Positions 12,328-21,605 of a stretch of 64,000 nucleotides of DNA are shown here, one piece after another (the stretch's first letter is position 1; each line of letters opens with the position of its first letter). The stretch spans positions 17,982,248 to 18,046,247 of the forward strand of contig CM068551.1 of NCBI GenBank assembly GCA_035048495.1. Reading direction: 5' to 3'. Source of the DNA: Euptelea pleiosperma (lineage: Eukaryota > Streptophyta > Magnoliopsida > Ranunculales > Eupteleaceae). The position numbers and the translations under genes are program-made. The notes below the pieces were generated by a model. The model did no database searches, was not told the origin of the DNA, and saw nothing but the letters and a program-made list of their open reading frames with translations.

Positions 12328-12425
12328 TAGGCATATGCTAAGTTGGTGAAGTCAGTGAGTGTTGAGACCATGACCCTGGCTTCAAACCTCTTTTATTGGT
12401 GAAATTAGTAGTTTTTACTGAATCC
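12328..12425 (+). mobile_element. tRNA-derived SINE, degenerate forward copy
   Basis: It has an A-box-like GCTAAGTTGGTGAAGT, a degenerate B box GGCTTCAAACC and a tail resembling the family body. It lies head to head with the preceding minus-strand copy, giving an inverted SINE pair. Confidence 0.5.
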
Positions 12426-12817
12426 AGTGCAAGTAGATATGCATTCAATCTTAATCCACACTGTTGCCAACCATGGGCTCCAAATCTGCAAATTTGAGTT
12501 TGTGTTTGCACTAATCAGTGTGTTGTTCATCCGATCGGATGTTAGTGATTGAGTTTTTACAAAGAATTTCAGCAGAACTGTTATTTTTTTGCTAAAAACA
12601 TAGGAATCTCTGCTCTTATTATATTAAACTTCATGTGTTATCGTTAGGAAATGTTAACATTGTTGTAGTTACAAGACTGTAGCATGTCGCCCCAAGGACC
12701 AGAACCACTCTGATGGTCATTGAGTTTTCCACTGCAATGTGGGCTCCACAAGAAATTACCCTGAGAAACTTTGAAAGATTTTTTCTCAAAAGTTGTCGAA
12801 AATTTCCAGATATGTCA

Positions 12818-13292
12818 TCTATACTATTATAAAGCAACAACCGGAGTTGCCACCCATGTGACACAATTAAAGGCCTCTACTTTCAAAGGGAAAACCTTCC
12901 CTCATTAAATGTCCATTCCCAGCTTAGGTTGTCTGGCACACCCACGTCCCTCGTCAATGAGGGACAATAGTATAAGCCACGTGGCACACTCTTAGAGACC
13001 ACTGACCTTATGGATGTTTGTCCCATTCCTAAGTGGACCTAGATACCAAATATCAATCTGATTAGTGATTTCCAACCTCTGGATCTGAGTACCCCAAATA
13101 ATGCTTGAAATCTATGGTTAAAAACCAACCCATGAAAACGACTCACTCCAATCAAATCCTTAAAAACCACTAATCAGGCTGATTTTTTGCATATAGGCCC
13201 GATATGGTCAGTGATCTCTCTACGAGTGTGCCACGTGTAAGGTCCTTCCATGTGTAAGGTGCACTTGAATCGCACACGTGGTGTTCCCCTAG
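12818..13292 (+). mobile_element. non-autonomous Helitron (475 bp)
   Basis: It begins TCTATACTATTATAAAGC and ends in CTAG, with 5' flanking A and 3' flanking T as Helitrons require, and no target duplication. Near the 3' end an inverted pair CCACGTGT (13231) / ACACGTGG (13274) and a shorter GTGC...GCAC pair may supply the terminal hairpin. The ends are confirmed by the second unit of the surrounding tandem repeat, where GATATGTCA continues directly into TAAT. It carries no Rep/helicase and includes a nested palindromic repeat (12968-13240). Confidence 0.85.
12968..13240. mobile_element. long-inverted-repeat MITE inside the Helitron (family B)
   Basis: Left end CCACGTGGCACACTCTTAGAG and right end ACGAGTGTGCCACGTG are inverted. 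Internally, CTGATTAGTGATTTC on the left faces CACTAATCAGGCTGATTTTT on the right, so the whole unit folds back. Related copies lie at about 13905-14135, 34500-34790 and 44405-44575. Confidence 0.65.
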
Positions 13293-13538
13293 TAATTATT
13301 AAATAATGTCATTTATAGTTGAAATGAAGTCTAAAAAGTGTTCCAAACATCCTATAAAAATGTGGGCTCCATAAGAAATGACCCCGAGAAACTTTGAAAA
13401 AGATTTTTTTTTAGAAGTTGTCCAAAATTTTCAGATATGTCATAATAATTGAATAATGTCATTTATAGTTGAAATGAAGTCTAAAAAGTGTCCCAAACAT
13501 CCTATAAAAAAAAAAAAAAAAAGACAAAAATACTTTTA

Positions 13539-13845
13539 GGCCGTGTTTGATTGCACGGAAAATTTTCCCGGGAAAATACATCTGGGATATGCCTTAAATA
13601 ACTGATTGATTGCAACTGAGAGCACATATTTCAATCATGCTAGAAAATAAAGGTGTACTTTCAGGTGGAAATGAATTCTCACCTATTTGGATGGGAAATG
13701 AATTCCGGGCTTAGTATGAAAAATGATCCAGATTTAAATGGCTTGTTAGGGAAGATTATACAGATTTATACTGGCTATTTAATAATGAACAGTTGTGTTT
13801 TCCCAAGGAAAATACAATTTTCCCACTTGGTAATCAAACACGGCC
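13539..13845. mobile_element. Tourist-like (PIF/Harbinger) MITE, copy 1
   Basis: The 307-bp element has terminal inverted repeats GGCCGTGTTTGATT / AATCAAACACGGCC and a 3-bp TTA duplication (13536-13538, 13846-13848), typical of PIF/Harbinger. Two more copies are at 46296-46601 and 37648-37946. It is non-coding. Confidence 0.85.
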
Positions 13846-13904
13846 TTAAAGGTTTCAAGGTTTTACAAATTTATTAAGTTATAGAATGCTTTCCGGTGCA
13901 AATA

Positions 13905-14135
13905 TTTTACAGGGTCACAGGCTCACTAATCCGTGAATGTTTGTCCCAATCCTTGGTACAACTACAAACATAAAATCAGCTTGATTGATGATTTCTAGTC
14001 ATTGGATTTGATCATATTTTCATCATGAGCTTGAGAACACTCACAGGCCTGTTCAAAAGAGACCATGATGAAAAATCCTCAAATCCAATGGCTTGAGATA
14101 ATCAATCAGGGTGATTTTGTTTTGTAGGTCCAAGG
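13905..14135. mobile_element. family B foldback MITE, diverged copy
   Basis: It shows the family pattern of AATCAGCTTGATTGATGATTTC facing AATCAATCAGGGTGATTTTG, around a centre with TGGATTTGA / TCAAATCCA. Ends are eroded. Confidence 0.5.
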
Positions 14136-14147
14136 AGTGGGCCAAAC

Positions 14148-14391
14148 CATGGTAAAAAAAAGTCCGTTATAATAAAAATATCGCCCGTTATTTTCCATTA
14201 ATTTTCTTTTACAATGTAAAATAACAACCGCTGGAATTTTTTGTGAAAAACGGCTGTTATTTCCATTTTTCCAGCGCCATATTTCCCGTTTTCCCCCGTT
14301 ATTTTCCGTTGCCCCCGAGTGTTTCAATTCGTTATAATGGCAAAAACAGTAACGCCCCCAGTCCGTTATACCATGTACATTTTAAACCTTG
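14148..14391. mobile_element. hAT-like MITE, CGTTATAA subfamily
   Basis: The 244-bp element has ends CATGGTAAAA / TTTTAAACCTTG and a perfect 8-bp duplication GGCCAAAC (14140-14147, 14392-14399). The interior carries CCGTTATA-type subterminal repeats and the family block TAACGCCCCCAGTCCGTTAT. Another fragment of the family begins right after the second duplication. Confidence 0.85.
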
Positions 14392-14399
14392 GGCCAAAC

Positions 14400-14497
14400 C
14401 ATGGATTAAAATAACGCCGTTAAAACAGTAGCGCCCCAAGCCCGTTACGTTAAAAACCGTTTTGACGCTCAGAAAATAACGGTCCATAAGTCCATTG
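14400..14497. mobile_element. partial hAT-like MITE abutting the previous one
   Basis: It starts CATGGATTAAAATAACG immediately after the right GGCCAAAC duplication and contains GTTAAAAC, CGCCCCAAGCCCGTTACG and a GAAAATAACGG block. No right terminus is found. It looks like an older truncated copy next to which the 14148 element inserted. Confidence 0.55.
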
Positions 14498-14671
14498 ACA
14501 TTTGACAGGCCCGCAAAAGTGCAGTGGGCAGGTGGGGAAAAGACAGACCGTGGACTAAAGACTAAGTTTACTTCGTATCGAAGAAACATTTGCTATTTTA
14601 ACTCTGCTTTCGCTCTGATTCTGTATTCGAGGGTTCCAGACTTCCAGCCGAAGCTACGATTTTGAATATCC

Positions 14672-14698
14672 ATGGACGCACAGTCATCCGAAGAAGAG
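14672..14698 (+). CDS. candidate first exon of Ubl-1 (9 codons)
   Basis: ATG opens nine codons (MDAQSSEEE) ending exactly at a GT donor, phase 0, after a plausible 5' leader. The next phase-0 acceptor with coding sequence on this strand is at 26879/26880, the poly-ubiquitin-like exon. Paralogues Ubl-2 and Ubl-3 have a similar very short acidic-ended first exon, which is why it is assigned here. The implied intron is 12.2 kb and filled with transposons, so the link is an inference; the exon could belong to another gene. Confidence 0.4.
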
Positions 14699-14948
14699 GT
14701 ATATCTTTCGCTTCTCTTTATACCTTCCAATCGAATCGATTCACCTGTTCAGGACCTTGATTTCATTAGATTCTCTTCTTCTTCCTTTTTTCTTCCTTTT
14801 TTTTTTCTTTCGTTTTTGTCTTTAATAGTTGGTTCTCTTTGTGTTCCTGTGTGTTCTGTTGCATTCTGTGTGATTTTTGTTTGTAAATTCTCCAATCATT
14901 TATGGTTTGATCCAGAAAACCAAGCACGGATATATTAATTCAAGCACT

Positions 14949-15615
14949 TGTTGGGAAAAATCCCCTTTTCCGTAAGTGCAAATCACAAAACAAACCACAC
15001 ACCACAATACAAGTAGCAAAAATATAAAGTAACAAGTGAGAAATCACACACCAAATTTTTACGTGGAAAACCCCTTCAATGAGAAGGGTAAAAACTACGG
15101 GACCTAGTCCGGCAAACTTCCACTATGATTAAAATAATGGGATTACAACTTCCCTAACAAATAAGGGAAAATCAATCATCAAGAGACAATAATCTCTCTT
15201 GGACAACAAGAGCTTTACCCAAACAATGGGTAGATCCCAACAAGAACAAAGGAAGCAAAGTTCTTACCTCTTAGGGTTTGAGAAAACCCTAGCAACAATC
15301 CTATTTGAGAAGAGGAAGAAAGAACCTCGGAGTTGCGGATGAAGCCTCGCAAATCCAGAGATGAAACACGATGGTAGCTTGGATGAAGCTCCCACTTCTT
15401 CTCCTTCTTGTACTTGTACTTCAAGAAACCCCTTTTTTCTTGTCTTTTTTTCTCTCAAAAAGTTCTCTCTCAAGAATGAAAAAACATGGACCGTACCTCC
15501 CTCTTTTCCCCTTTTTCTTTTTCTCCAAGTCTTTTGAAAAAGACCAAATTACCCCCATTCCTCAAATGGGACAAAAGAAGTGGGTACCACCTCAAATGAG
15601 GAGGGACACCCAACA
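14949..15615. mobile_element. solo LTR (Copia-type)
   Basis: The 667-bp block starts TGTTGGG and ends CCCAACA, the inverted TG...CA termini of an LTR. The flanks GCACT and GTGCT could be a decayed 5-bp duplication. No internal retroelement sequence or second LTR is next to it. It lies in the proposed Ubl-1 intron. Confidence 0.65.
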
Positions 15616-16212
15616 GTGCTAACTATAAATAAAACAAAATTACATTGATTGATGGATGGAGCTTTAAGCAGATTTAATTTCTTACTCGGTTTATGAAAGA
15701 TGAGCTGAAAAACAACGTATAATTTCTGAAAGAGTATGCAAGTTTTGAGAACACCCTTACACAGTTCAATAAATTCAGGCGTCGCCGGCGAAATCCATTT
15801 GCAGTTTTCGCCCTGGCTGTACCTCATACCACTACCGGCGAAAAGGAATTTCTATAACACGAAATTATCACATCTGTCTGAAATGTATTGGGGAAACATA
15901 CAGTAGAAGCTCAGGGTATGTTGCTACATACGGTCGGACAGAGCCGTTCGTTGTCATAGTATTATCTGCATAATTACATATGGTTTTGATGTATTTAATG
16001 TTTCCATATGTTTTATTCCCTTTTTATCCTCTTTGTTGTAAATGGAGGACATGATCAATACCATATTGCTGTTGAGTTTCTCTCACATCATCTTTGTTAC
16101 AGTAAAAAAATAATTCTCCAAGAAAAAAGCAGCAGGAATATTCAATGCCAGAATTCAAAAATGAGAATTGCAACAAGGGTAAAAATTTGGTGATCCTTTA
16201 AAAATCAAGGCA
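15616..16212. other. intronic or intergenic, no gene seen
   Basis: AT-rich sequence between the solo LTR and the Copia element. Short open frames here show no recognisable content. Confidence 0.5.
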
Positions 16213-16217
16213 GTTAA

Positions 16218-16426
16218 TGTTGTAATCTTAGATCGTAACCAGGATAAGAGATTAGGGTTAGAGATGGAAGAGAGAGAGGTGAAGAGAATAGGAGAAAGAG
16301 GAGAAATCGTGTAGAGCTTAGAATAACCTACACGATTTCACCCAATATATATATTAAGTGAAGTTTTACAATATTACAAGGGCCCCCTGTAGAATATAAG
16401 ATATTACAAGTAGGTCCCTGACAACA
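16218..16426 (-). repeat. 3' LTR of Copia copy 1
   Basis: The 209-bp LTR starts TGTTGTAATC and ends CCTGACAACA on the + strand. It carries a short internal inverted repeat AATCGTGTAG...CTACACGATT. Confidence 0.95.
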
Positions 16427-16433
16427 CTCCCCC

Positions 16434-18680
16434 TCAAGTTGGTGCGAAGATATCTATCATGCCCAGCTTGGATAACAGGTGCTCTAAGATCCCTTTAGTA
16501 ACACCTTTAGTTAACACATCTGTAACTTGATCAGCAGTATGGACATACGGTGTGCAAATAAGTCCCTGACCAAGCTTCTCTTTGATGAAGTGACGGTCTA
16601 CCTCAATGTGCTTTGTCCTGCCGTGTTGAACTGGATTATGAGCAATGCTGATGGTTGCTTTATTGTCATAATACAGCTGCATAGACCCTTTGACAGGATA
16701 TCCGAGCTCACTGAGCATAGTCTTCAACCATAGAAGCTCACATACACCATGAGCCATAGAACGGTACTCTGCTTCGGCACTGGAGCGAGCGACAACTGGT
16801 TGCTTTTTGCTGCGCCAAGACACTAGATTACCCCCCACATACGTACAGTACCCTGATGTGGAACGTCTGTCAGTGACTGAACCTGCCCAGTCAGCGTCTG
16901 TATAAGCTTCAACTCGCAGGTGTCCATTCTTACTAAACAGGATACCCTTCCCTAGAGCCCCCTTAAGATAGCGTAACACTCGGTGTGCTGCTTCAAGATG
17001 TGGAGAGCGAGGGGCATGCATGAACTGACTGATGACACTGACTGCATATGCAATATCTGGTCGTGTCAGCGAAAGGTAGATGAGACGCCCAACAAGTCTC
17101 TGGAACTGGCCTGTATCAGCAATGGGATCCCCATCAACAAGATTCAGCCGATGTTGCTGCTCTATAGGCGTATCGGCTGGTTTAACTCCCAAGTTTCCTG
17201 ACTCTCGAAGGAGATCAAGTACATACTTTCTTTGTGAGATGAACACACCCTGCTTTGACCTAGCAACCTCAATGCCTAGAAAGTATCTCAAGGTTCCCAG
17301 ATCCTTGATTTCGAACTCTGTACCGAGGTATTTTTTCAATTTACAAACTTCATCTGGGTCATCTCCTGTGACCACGATATCATCCACATACACAATAAGA
17401 GCAGTAAGACGACCTTGACTTCTCTTAATGAAAAGAGTGTGGTCCGCCTGACTCTGCGAGTAGCCAATCTTCTTGACTGCGGAACTGAACCTCTCGAACC
17501 AAGCCCTTGGTGACTGTTTAAGCCAATACAAGGCTTTCTTCAGTCTGCACACAAGTTCCTTACTCCCAGTCGGACTGAACCCCGGAGGACCTGTCATGTA
17601 GACCTCTTCCTCTAGATCACCATGGAAGAAGGCATTCTTGACATCCAACTGGTGGAGGGGCCAAGAAAAATTTGCCGCTAGAGATAACAGAACTCGAACT
17701 GAGTTCATCTTGGCCACAGGAGCAAACGTCTCTTGGTAGTCAATCCCATAAGTCTGTGTGTACCCTTTTGCAACGAGATGGGCCTTGTACCTGTCGATGC
17801 TTCCATCTGCTTTGTATTTCACTGTATATACCCACTTGCACCCCACGGGTTTCTTTCCTCTAGGCAATGGAACCAAATCCCAAGTACCATTCTTTTCTAG
17901 AGCTGCCATCTCCTCTAGCATGGCTGCTTTCCACTGAGGCTGGCTAAGGGCATCTGAGACACCGGATGGCAGAGCGACACTGGATAGGGAAGTAGCAAAT
18001 GCCCTGTAGGATGGTGAGAGCTGCTGATAGGAAACAAAGTGAGAGATAGGGTGCTTGGTAACACAGTTCCGAACACCCTTCCGATGAGCAATAGGTACAT
18101 CAATGTCTATGGGAAGGATAGTAGAAGGAGCAACAGACATATCATCATGAGGATCACTGAGGACACGATTACCTGGATCGAGTTGGATTTCCTGGCAGTG
18201 AGCTTGGATGGTGGACTGTTTCTCTTTTTGACGTCGTCTGGCATATGTCTTCAGCTGCGGATCCTGTGGCACAGTGTCAGTAGGAGATAAGGACAAGGGT
18301 ACAGGAGACTCATCAGGCAAATCAAGGGGTACTGGTAGAGGAATCTCCCCCTGTGGAGGTATTGGACTCTCGTCAATACTCCCAAGCTCCCCCTGAAGAG
18401 AAGTCCGATCAACTGAGAAGAAGGGAAGACTCTCAAAAAAGGTAACATCTAGAGAAACAAACCGACGACGGGTAGAGGGATGGAAACACCGATATCCCTT
18501 CTGAGTGGACGAATAGCCAAGGAACACACATCGAACGGCTTTCGGATCTAACTTGTCCTTCCTGTGATGGGCGCGAACATAGCAAACACAACCAAAGACC
18601 TTAGGTGGAATGGAGAACACAGGACAGGAAGGAAATAGGAGTGAAAGGGGAGACTTCGACCCCAAGACACGAGAAGGCAT
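16434..18680 (-). CDS. Copia copy 1 pol C-terminal half: integrase end, RT, RNase H
   Basis: Open for 748 codons. It begins inside the integrase C-terminal region (GCVCYVRAHH, VFLGYSSTQKGYRC). The Copia reverse transcriptase follows, with [20 protein letters not shown], the LDVKNAFFHGDL motif and the catalytic YVDDIVVTG near residue 430. RNase H is C-terminal (AYTDADWAGS, SSAEAEYRSM, KHIEVDRHFIKE). This half is intact. The upstream integrase core lies in another frame, so the ATG used here is only the first Met after a frameshift and not a natural start. Confidence 0.9.
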   Translation of the reverse strand: MPSRVLGSKSPLSLLFPSCPVFSIPPKVFGCVCYVRAHHRKDKLDPKAVRCVFLGYSSTQKGYRCFHPSTRRRFVSLDVTFFESLPFFSVDRTSLQGELGSIDESPIPPQGEIPLPVPLDLPDESPVPLSLSPTDTVPQDPQLKTYARRRQKEKQSTIQAHCQEIQLDPGNRVLSDPHDDMSVAPSTILPIDIDVPIAHRKGVRNCVTKHPISHFVSYQQLSPSYRAFATSLSSVALPSGVSDALSQPQWKAAMLEEMAALEKNGTWDLVPLPRGKKPVGCKWVYTVKYKADGSIDRYKAHLVAKGYTQTYGIDYQETFAPVAKMNSVRVLLSLAANFSWPLHQLDVKNAFFHGDLEEEVYMTGPPGFSPTGSKELVCRLKKALYWLKQSPRAWFERFSSAVKKIGYSQSQADHTLFIKRSQGRLTALIVYVDDIVVTGDDPDEVCKLKKYLGTEFEIKDLGTLRYFLGIEVARSKQGVFISQRKYVLDLLRESGNLGVKPADTPIEQQHRLNLVDGDPIADTGQFQRLVGRLIYLSLTRPDIAYAVSVISQFMHAPRSPHLEAAHRVLRYLKGALGKGILFSKNGHLRVEAYTDADWAGSVTDRRSTSGYCTYVGGNLVSWRSKKQPVVARSSAEAEYRSMAHGVCELLWLKTMLSELGYPVKGSMQLYYDNKATISIAHNPVQHGRTKHIEVDRHFIKEKLGQGLICTPYVHTADQVTDVLTKGVTKGILEHLLSKLGMIDIFAPT

Positions 18681-19186
18681 CGATTTATCAAGTAGGATGC
18701 CGTCAACACAGCGTCAGCCCAATAACCCTTGGGTACCCGAGTACCAAGAAGAAGTGCCCTAGCAACCTCCAGGACATGGCGATGCTTTCGCTCAGCGGTC
18801 CCATTCTGTTGAGGTGTATCGGCACATGAAGTCTGATGAAGAATTCCATGCTCTTCAAAGTAGGAGGCAAGGCCACTGTACATGTATTCCCCCCCATTGT
18901 CAGTGCGTAGACTTTTAGGGTGGTGCCCAATTGATTGCACACCATTTTATGGAAGGTCTGAAAGATAGTATGCACCTCATTTTTTGATTTCATAAGGTAG
19001 ATCCAAGTGTAAAGACTATAGTCATCCACAAAAACCACAAAGTAGCGAAAATCAAAGATAGAAGTGGTGGGATTGGGTCCCCAAACATCAGAGTGCACAA
19101 GCTGTAAAGGAAACGTACTTTTTTTTATTACTGGTCGGAAAAGACACCCGACATTGTTTTGCAAGTACACAAGTTTCACAGTTGAA
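18681..19186 (-). pseudogene. Copia copy 1 integrase core, frameshifted
   Basis: Minus-strand pieces in two frames give the GAG-pre-integrase and integrase core (CVLAKQC region, FVVFVDDYSLYTWIYLMKSK, DTPQQNGTAERKHRH). Compared with copy 2 there is a stop at the gag-side junction (GAG to TAG, near 19187), an extra A in an A-run near 19120, a missing base near 18908 and a missing A near 18680. These breaks separate gag-protease from RT. Confidence 0.85.
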
Positions 19187-20827
19187 CTAAAAAAATGGAA
19201 TAGACGCAAACTGAGGTAACAGACTCTTCATGACTGAAAGCGGTAAATGACCTAGCCCGTTATGCCATCGCATTAACAGGTCTTTATTAACGCTAGAACT
19301 ACTGACATTGGCACTAGACTGATGTGCAACAGAATATGAAGTCGGCTGGCTATCGAGCAGGTACAATCCGCCATCCTCACGACCACTGCCAATCATCCGC
19401 CTTGTCTCCAAGTCCTGAAAAACACAGTGAGTAGGAAAAAAGGTAACACTGCAGTTTAGGCTCTTAGTAAGATGGCTAACAGAAAGCAGGTTAGTGGTGA
19501 ATTTAGGAACATGAAGTACAGAGGATAAAGACAAAGTAGGTGTGGCAGAGATAGTGCCCTTCCCTGAGATAGAGGAGAAGGTGCCATCGGCCACGCGGAC
19601 CTTGTCCTTACCTGAGCAGATATTATAGGTGGAGAAAAGGGATGGCATACCAGTCATATGATCGGAGGCACCAGAGTCAATGATCCAGGAAGGACCAATG
19701 GGTGCCGTAGACACATGGTGGGCTGAATGGGATGTACCTGTCTGAGCAAAGGATGATGTAGGTGGAAAAGGGCCATCAAGCTGAGTAAGTAATTGTCGAA
19801 GCCTGTCAATGTCCATGCTAGAGAAGGTGTTGGACTGCCCAGAGGAAGGGGTCACATCAGAGGAATCTTGGCTGGTGGCATGAGCGGCTGAGGTTCCATG
19901 TTTGCTACCAGAGGGCTTCTTTGAGGAGCCTTGCTTCCCCCCAGAGAACTGTGCAGGACGACCATGAAGACTCCAGCAGGTCTCCCGAGTGTGGCGACGC
20001 TTGCCACAGTGATCACATCTGAGTCGATCACGATCATCAAGATCCCCATCCTTCTTGGATGTGGGTTTGCTCAATTTCTGAGTGGCCAAGGCAGACTTCT
20101 CAGATAAAGGAACATCAGCATCTGTCTTAGAGCTCATGGCTCTCCTCCTGCTGTCCTCGCTCTGGATGTAGGAGTAGACCTGTGCAATGGTCGACGGCGG
20201 TGGATCTCTGCCCAAGATGTTGGCTCGAACCTGCTCATAGCTCTGGTTCAAGCCGCCAAGAAACTCGAATATGCGTCCGCGTACAATCATCTTTCGGAAC
20301 TCTGTAGCATCCTTGGTACATGCAGGGGTGTAGGTCTGGTAGTGATCTACCTCTTCCCACTTGCTGCGTAACGCAGCGTAGTATGATCCCAAAGGAAGAT
20401 CGCCTTGCTTCAGATGTGCTATCTCCTGCTGAAGTTCATACATCTTAGCAAAATTTTCATCTTGGGAGTAGGTCTGAGATGCCGTGTCCCATATATCCTT
20501 GGCAGTCGGGAGAAAGAGGAAGTCTGTGCTGATCGATGGATGCATGGAATGAAGCAGCCATGACATAACCATCGAGTTTTCCGCTTCCCACTTCTCAAAC
20601 GTGGCATCGGAGGAAGCAGGTGCAGTGATGCGTCCAGTGATATAGCCGGCTTTGCCTCGTCCGGTGATGTACATCTTGGCAGATTGAGACCATGCAAGGT
20701 AGTTGGTCTCGTCGAGTTTCACCGTAGTGATCTGTAGGCCCGGGCTGTGATCACCATGACTTCCCAGACTGGGTAGGGCAACAATGATCTCTGACTTGGC
20801 AGAAGATGACTCCTCAGATGTACTCAT
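19187..20827 (-). CDS. Copia copy 1 gag-protease
   Basis: 546 codons from an ATG just inside the leader. The N-terminal part is a UBN2-type gag (LDETNYLAWSQSAKMYITGR, FLFLPTAKDIWDT). A CCHC zinc knuckle (CDHCGKRRHTRETC) is near residue 272. The retropepsin-type aspartic protease active site DSGASDHMTG is near 382, followed by the start of the GAG-pre-integrase domain (LMRWHNGLGHLPLS). It ends prematurely at a substitution stop. The untranslated leader to the right has about 50-bp repeats. Confidence 0.9.
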   Translation of the reverse strand: MSTSEESSSAKSEIIVALPSLGSHGDHSPGLQITTVKLDETNYLAWSQSAKMYITGRGKAGYITGRITAPASSDATFEKWEAENSMVMSWLLHSMHPSISTDFLFLPTAKDIWDTASQTYSQDENFAKMYELQQEIAHLKQGDLPLGSYYAALRSKWEEVDHYQTYTPACTKDATEFRKMIVRGRIFEFLGGLNQSYEQVRANILGRDPPPSTIAQVYSYIQSEDSRRRAMSSKTDADVPLSEKSALATQKLSKPTSKKDGDLDDRDRLRCDHCGKRRHTRETCWSLHGRPAQFSGGKQGSSKKPSGSKHGTSAAHATSQDSSDVTPSSGQSNTFSSMDIDRLRQLLTQLDGPFPPTSSFAQTGTSHSAHHVSTAPIGPSWIIDSGASDHMTGMPSLFSTYNICSGKDKVRVADGTFSSISGKGTISATPTLSLSSVLHVPKFTTNLLSVSHLTKSLNCSVTFFPTHCVFQDLETRRMIGSGREDGGLYLLDSQPTSYSVAHQSSANVSSSSVNKDLLMRWHNGLGHLPLSVMKSLLPQFASIPFF

Positions 20828-21059
20828 GGTAGTAGATAAGACTTTTTTGATAAGAAATCACCCAAACTGCTGCTGTGGAGGTGCAAATCACCTTATTTTA
20901 TTTTAAAGCCTCCTGCTCGCGTTGCTCGCAGGATTCAGACTTGGAACAACTCCTTTATAGATTTTCTATTGGAGAAAAAACCACTTGCGGGAAACTTGTG
21001 AATGGTTCCGATGACCTAAAAAGGTTCCTGGATAGGTGCGGTAGCACTAGGGAGAGGTT

Positions 21060-21290
21060 CTGGGCTCCTCTGAGACCTGCGGCTATGTCCAGAGGGTCTT
21101 CTCTGACCTTTTGGAAGGGGCGGTTAGGCTTGGTGGCTCTTTTCCAGGCTTCTGGAGTGGGCGGCTATGCCTGATAGCTCTTCTCCAGGCTTCTGGAGTG
21201 GGCGGCTAGGCCTGGGAGAACTTCTCCAACCTTTTGGAGTGGGTGGCTAGGGTTTCAGACTCTTCTAAAGCCTGCGGCTATCCATGGGAG
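21060..21290 (-). repeat. about 50-bp leader repeats of Copia copy 1
   Basis: Between primer site and gag, four to five imperfect units of about 50 bp recur, each with a GGAGTGGGCGGCTA-like core and a TTCTGGAG/CTTTTGGA half. The same array is in copy 2 (56470-56700). Confidence 0.75.
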
Positions 21291-21395
21291 ATGATCTCCT
21301 TCTTTGGAAAGCCCTTCGCATCGAATTTCGCAATCCCTAGGGTTCTTCAGACCTCTAGGATTGAGCCATGGTTACATAACCATGCTCTGATACCA

Positions 21396-21605
21396 TGTTG
21401 TAATCTTGGATCGTAACTAGGATAAGAGATTAGGGTTAGAGATGGAAGAGAGGAGAGGTGAAGAGAATAGGGGAAAGAGGAGAAATCGTGTAGAGCTTAG
21501 AATAACCTACACGATTTCACCCAATATATATATTAAGTGAAGTTTTACAATATTACAAGGGCCCCCTGTAGAATATAAGATATTACAAGTAGGTCCCTGA
21601 CAACA
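21396..21605 (-). repeat. 5' LTR of Copia copy 1
   Basis: The 210-bp LTR is nearly identical to the one at 16218-16426, with differences such as TTAGATCG/TTGGATCG and AACCAGG/AACTAGG. The low divergence implies a recent insertion. Confidence 0.95.

Larger units (their letters stand above)
12736..13507. repeat. tandem duplication (about 148 bp x2), first unit split by a Helitron
   Basis: Unit 1 is 12736-12817 plus 13293-13358; unit 2 is 13360-13507. Both contain ATGTGGGCTCC, CAGATATGTCA and GTTGAAATGAAGTCTAAAAA. Unit 2 is uninterrupted and preserves the pre-insertion site of the Helitron. Confidence 0.85.
16218..21605 (-). mobile_element. full-length Ty1/Copia retrotransposon, copy 1
   Basis: The element is 5388 bp on the minus strand. 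LTRs at 16218-16426 and 21396-21605 differ at only a few positions. A 5-bp duplication GTTAA flanks it (16213-16217, 21606-21610). Next to the 5' LTR (right side) is the primer site TGGTATCAGAGC (21384-21395 in reverse), matching initiator tRNA-Met; next to the 3' LTR is a purine tract (reverse of 16427-16438). Domain order gag, zinc knuckle, protease, integrase, RT, RNase H is Copia. The reading frame is interrupted around the integrase, so it is probably non-autonomous. A sister copy lies at 56147-61501 in the opposite orientation. Confidence 0.95.

Noticed and set aside
14672..14938. 88-codon frame from the MDAQSSEEE start
   Set aside because: Only the first nine codons are taken as an exon because a GT donor follows and the remainder is low-complexity Phe/Ser typical of intron T-runs.
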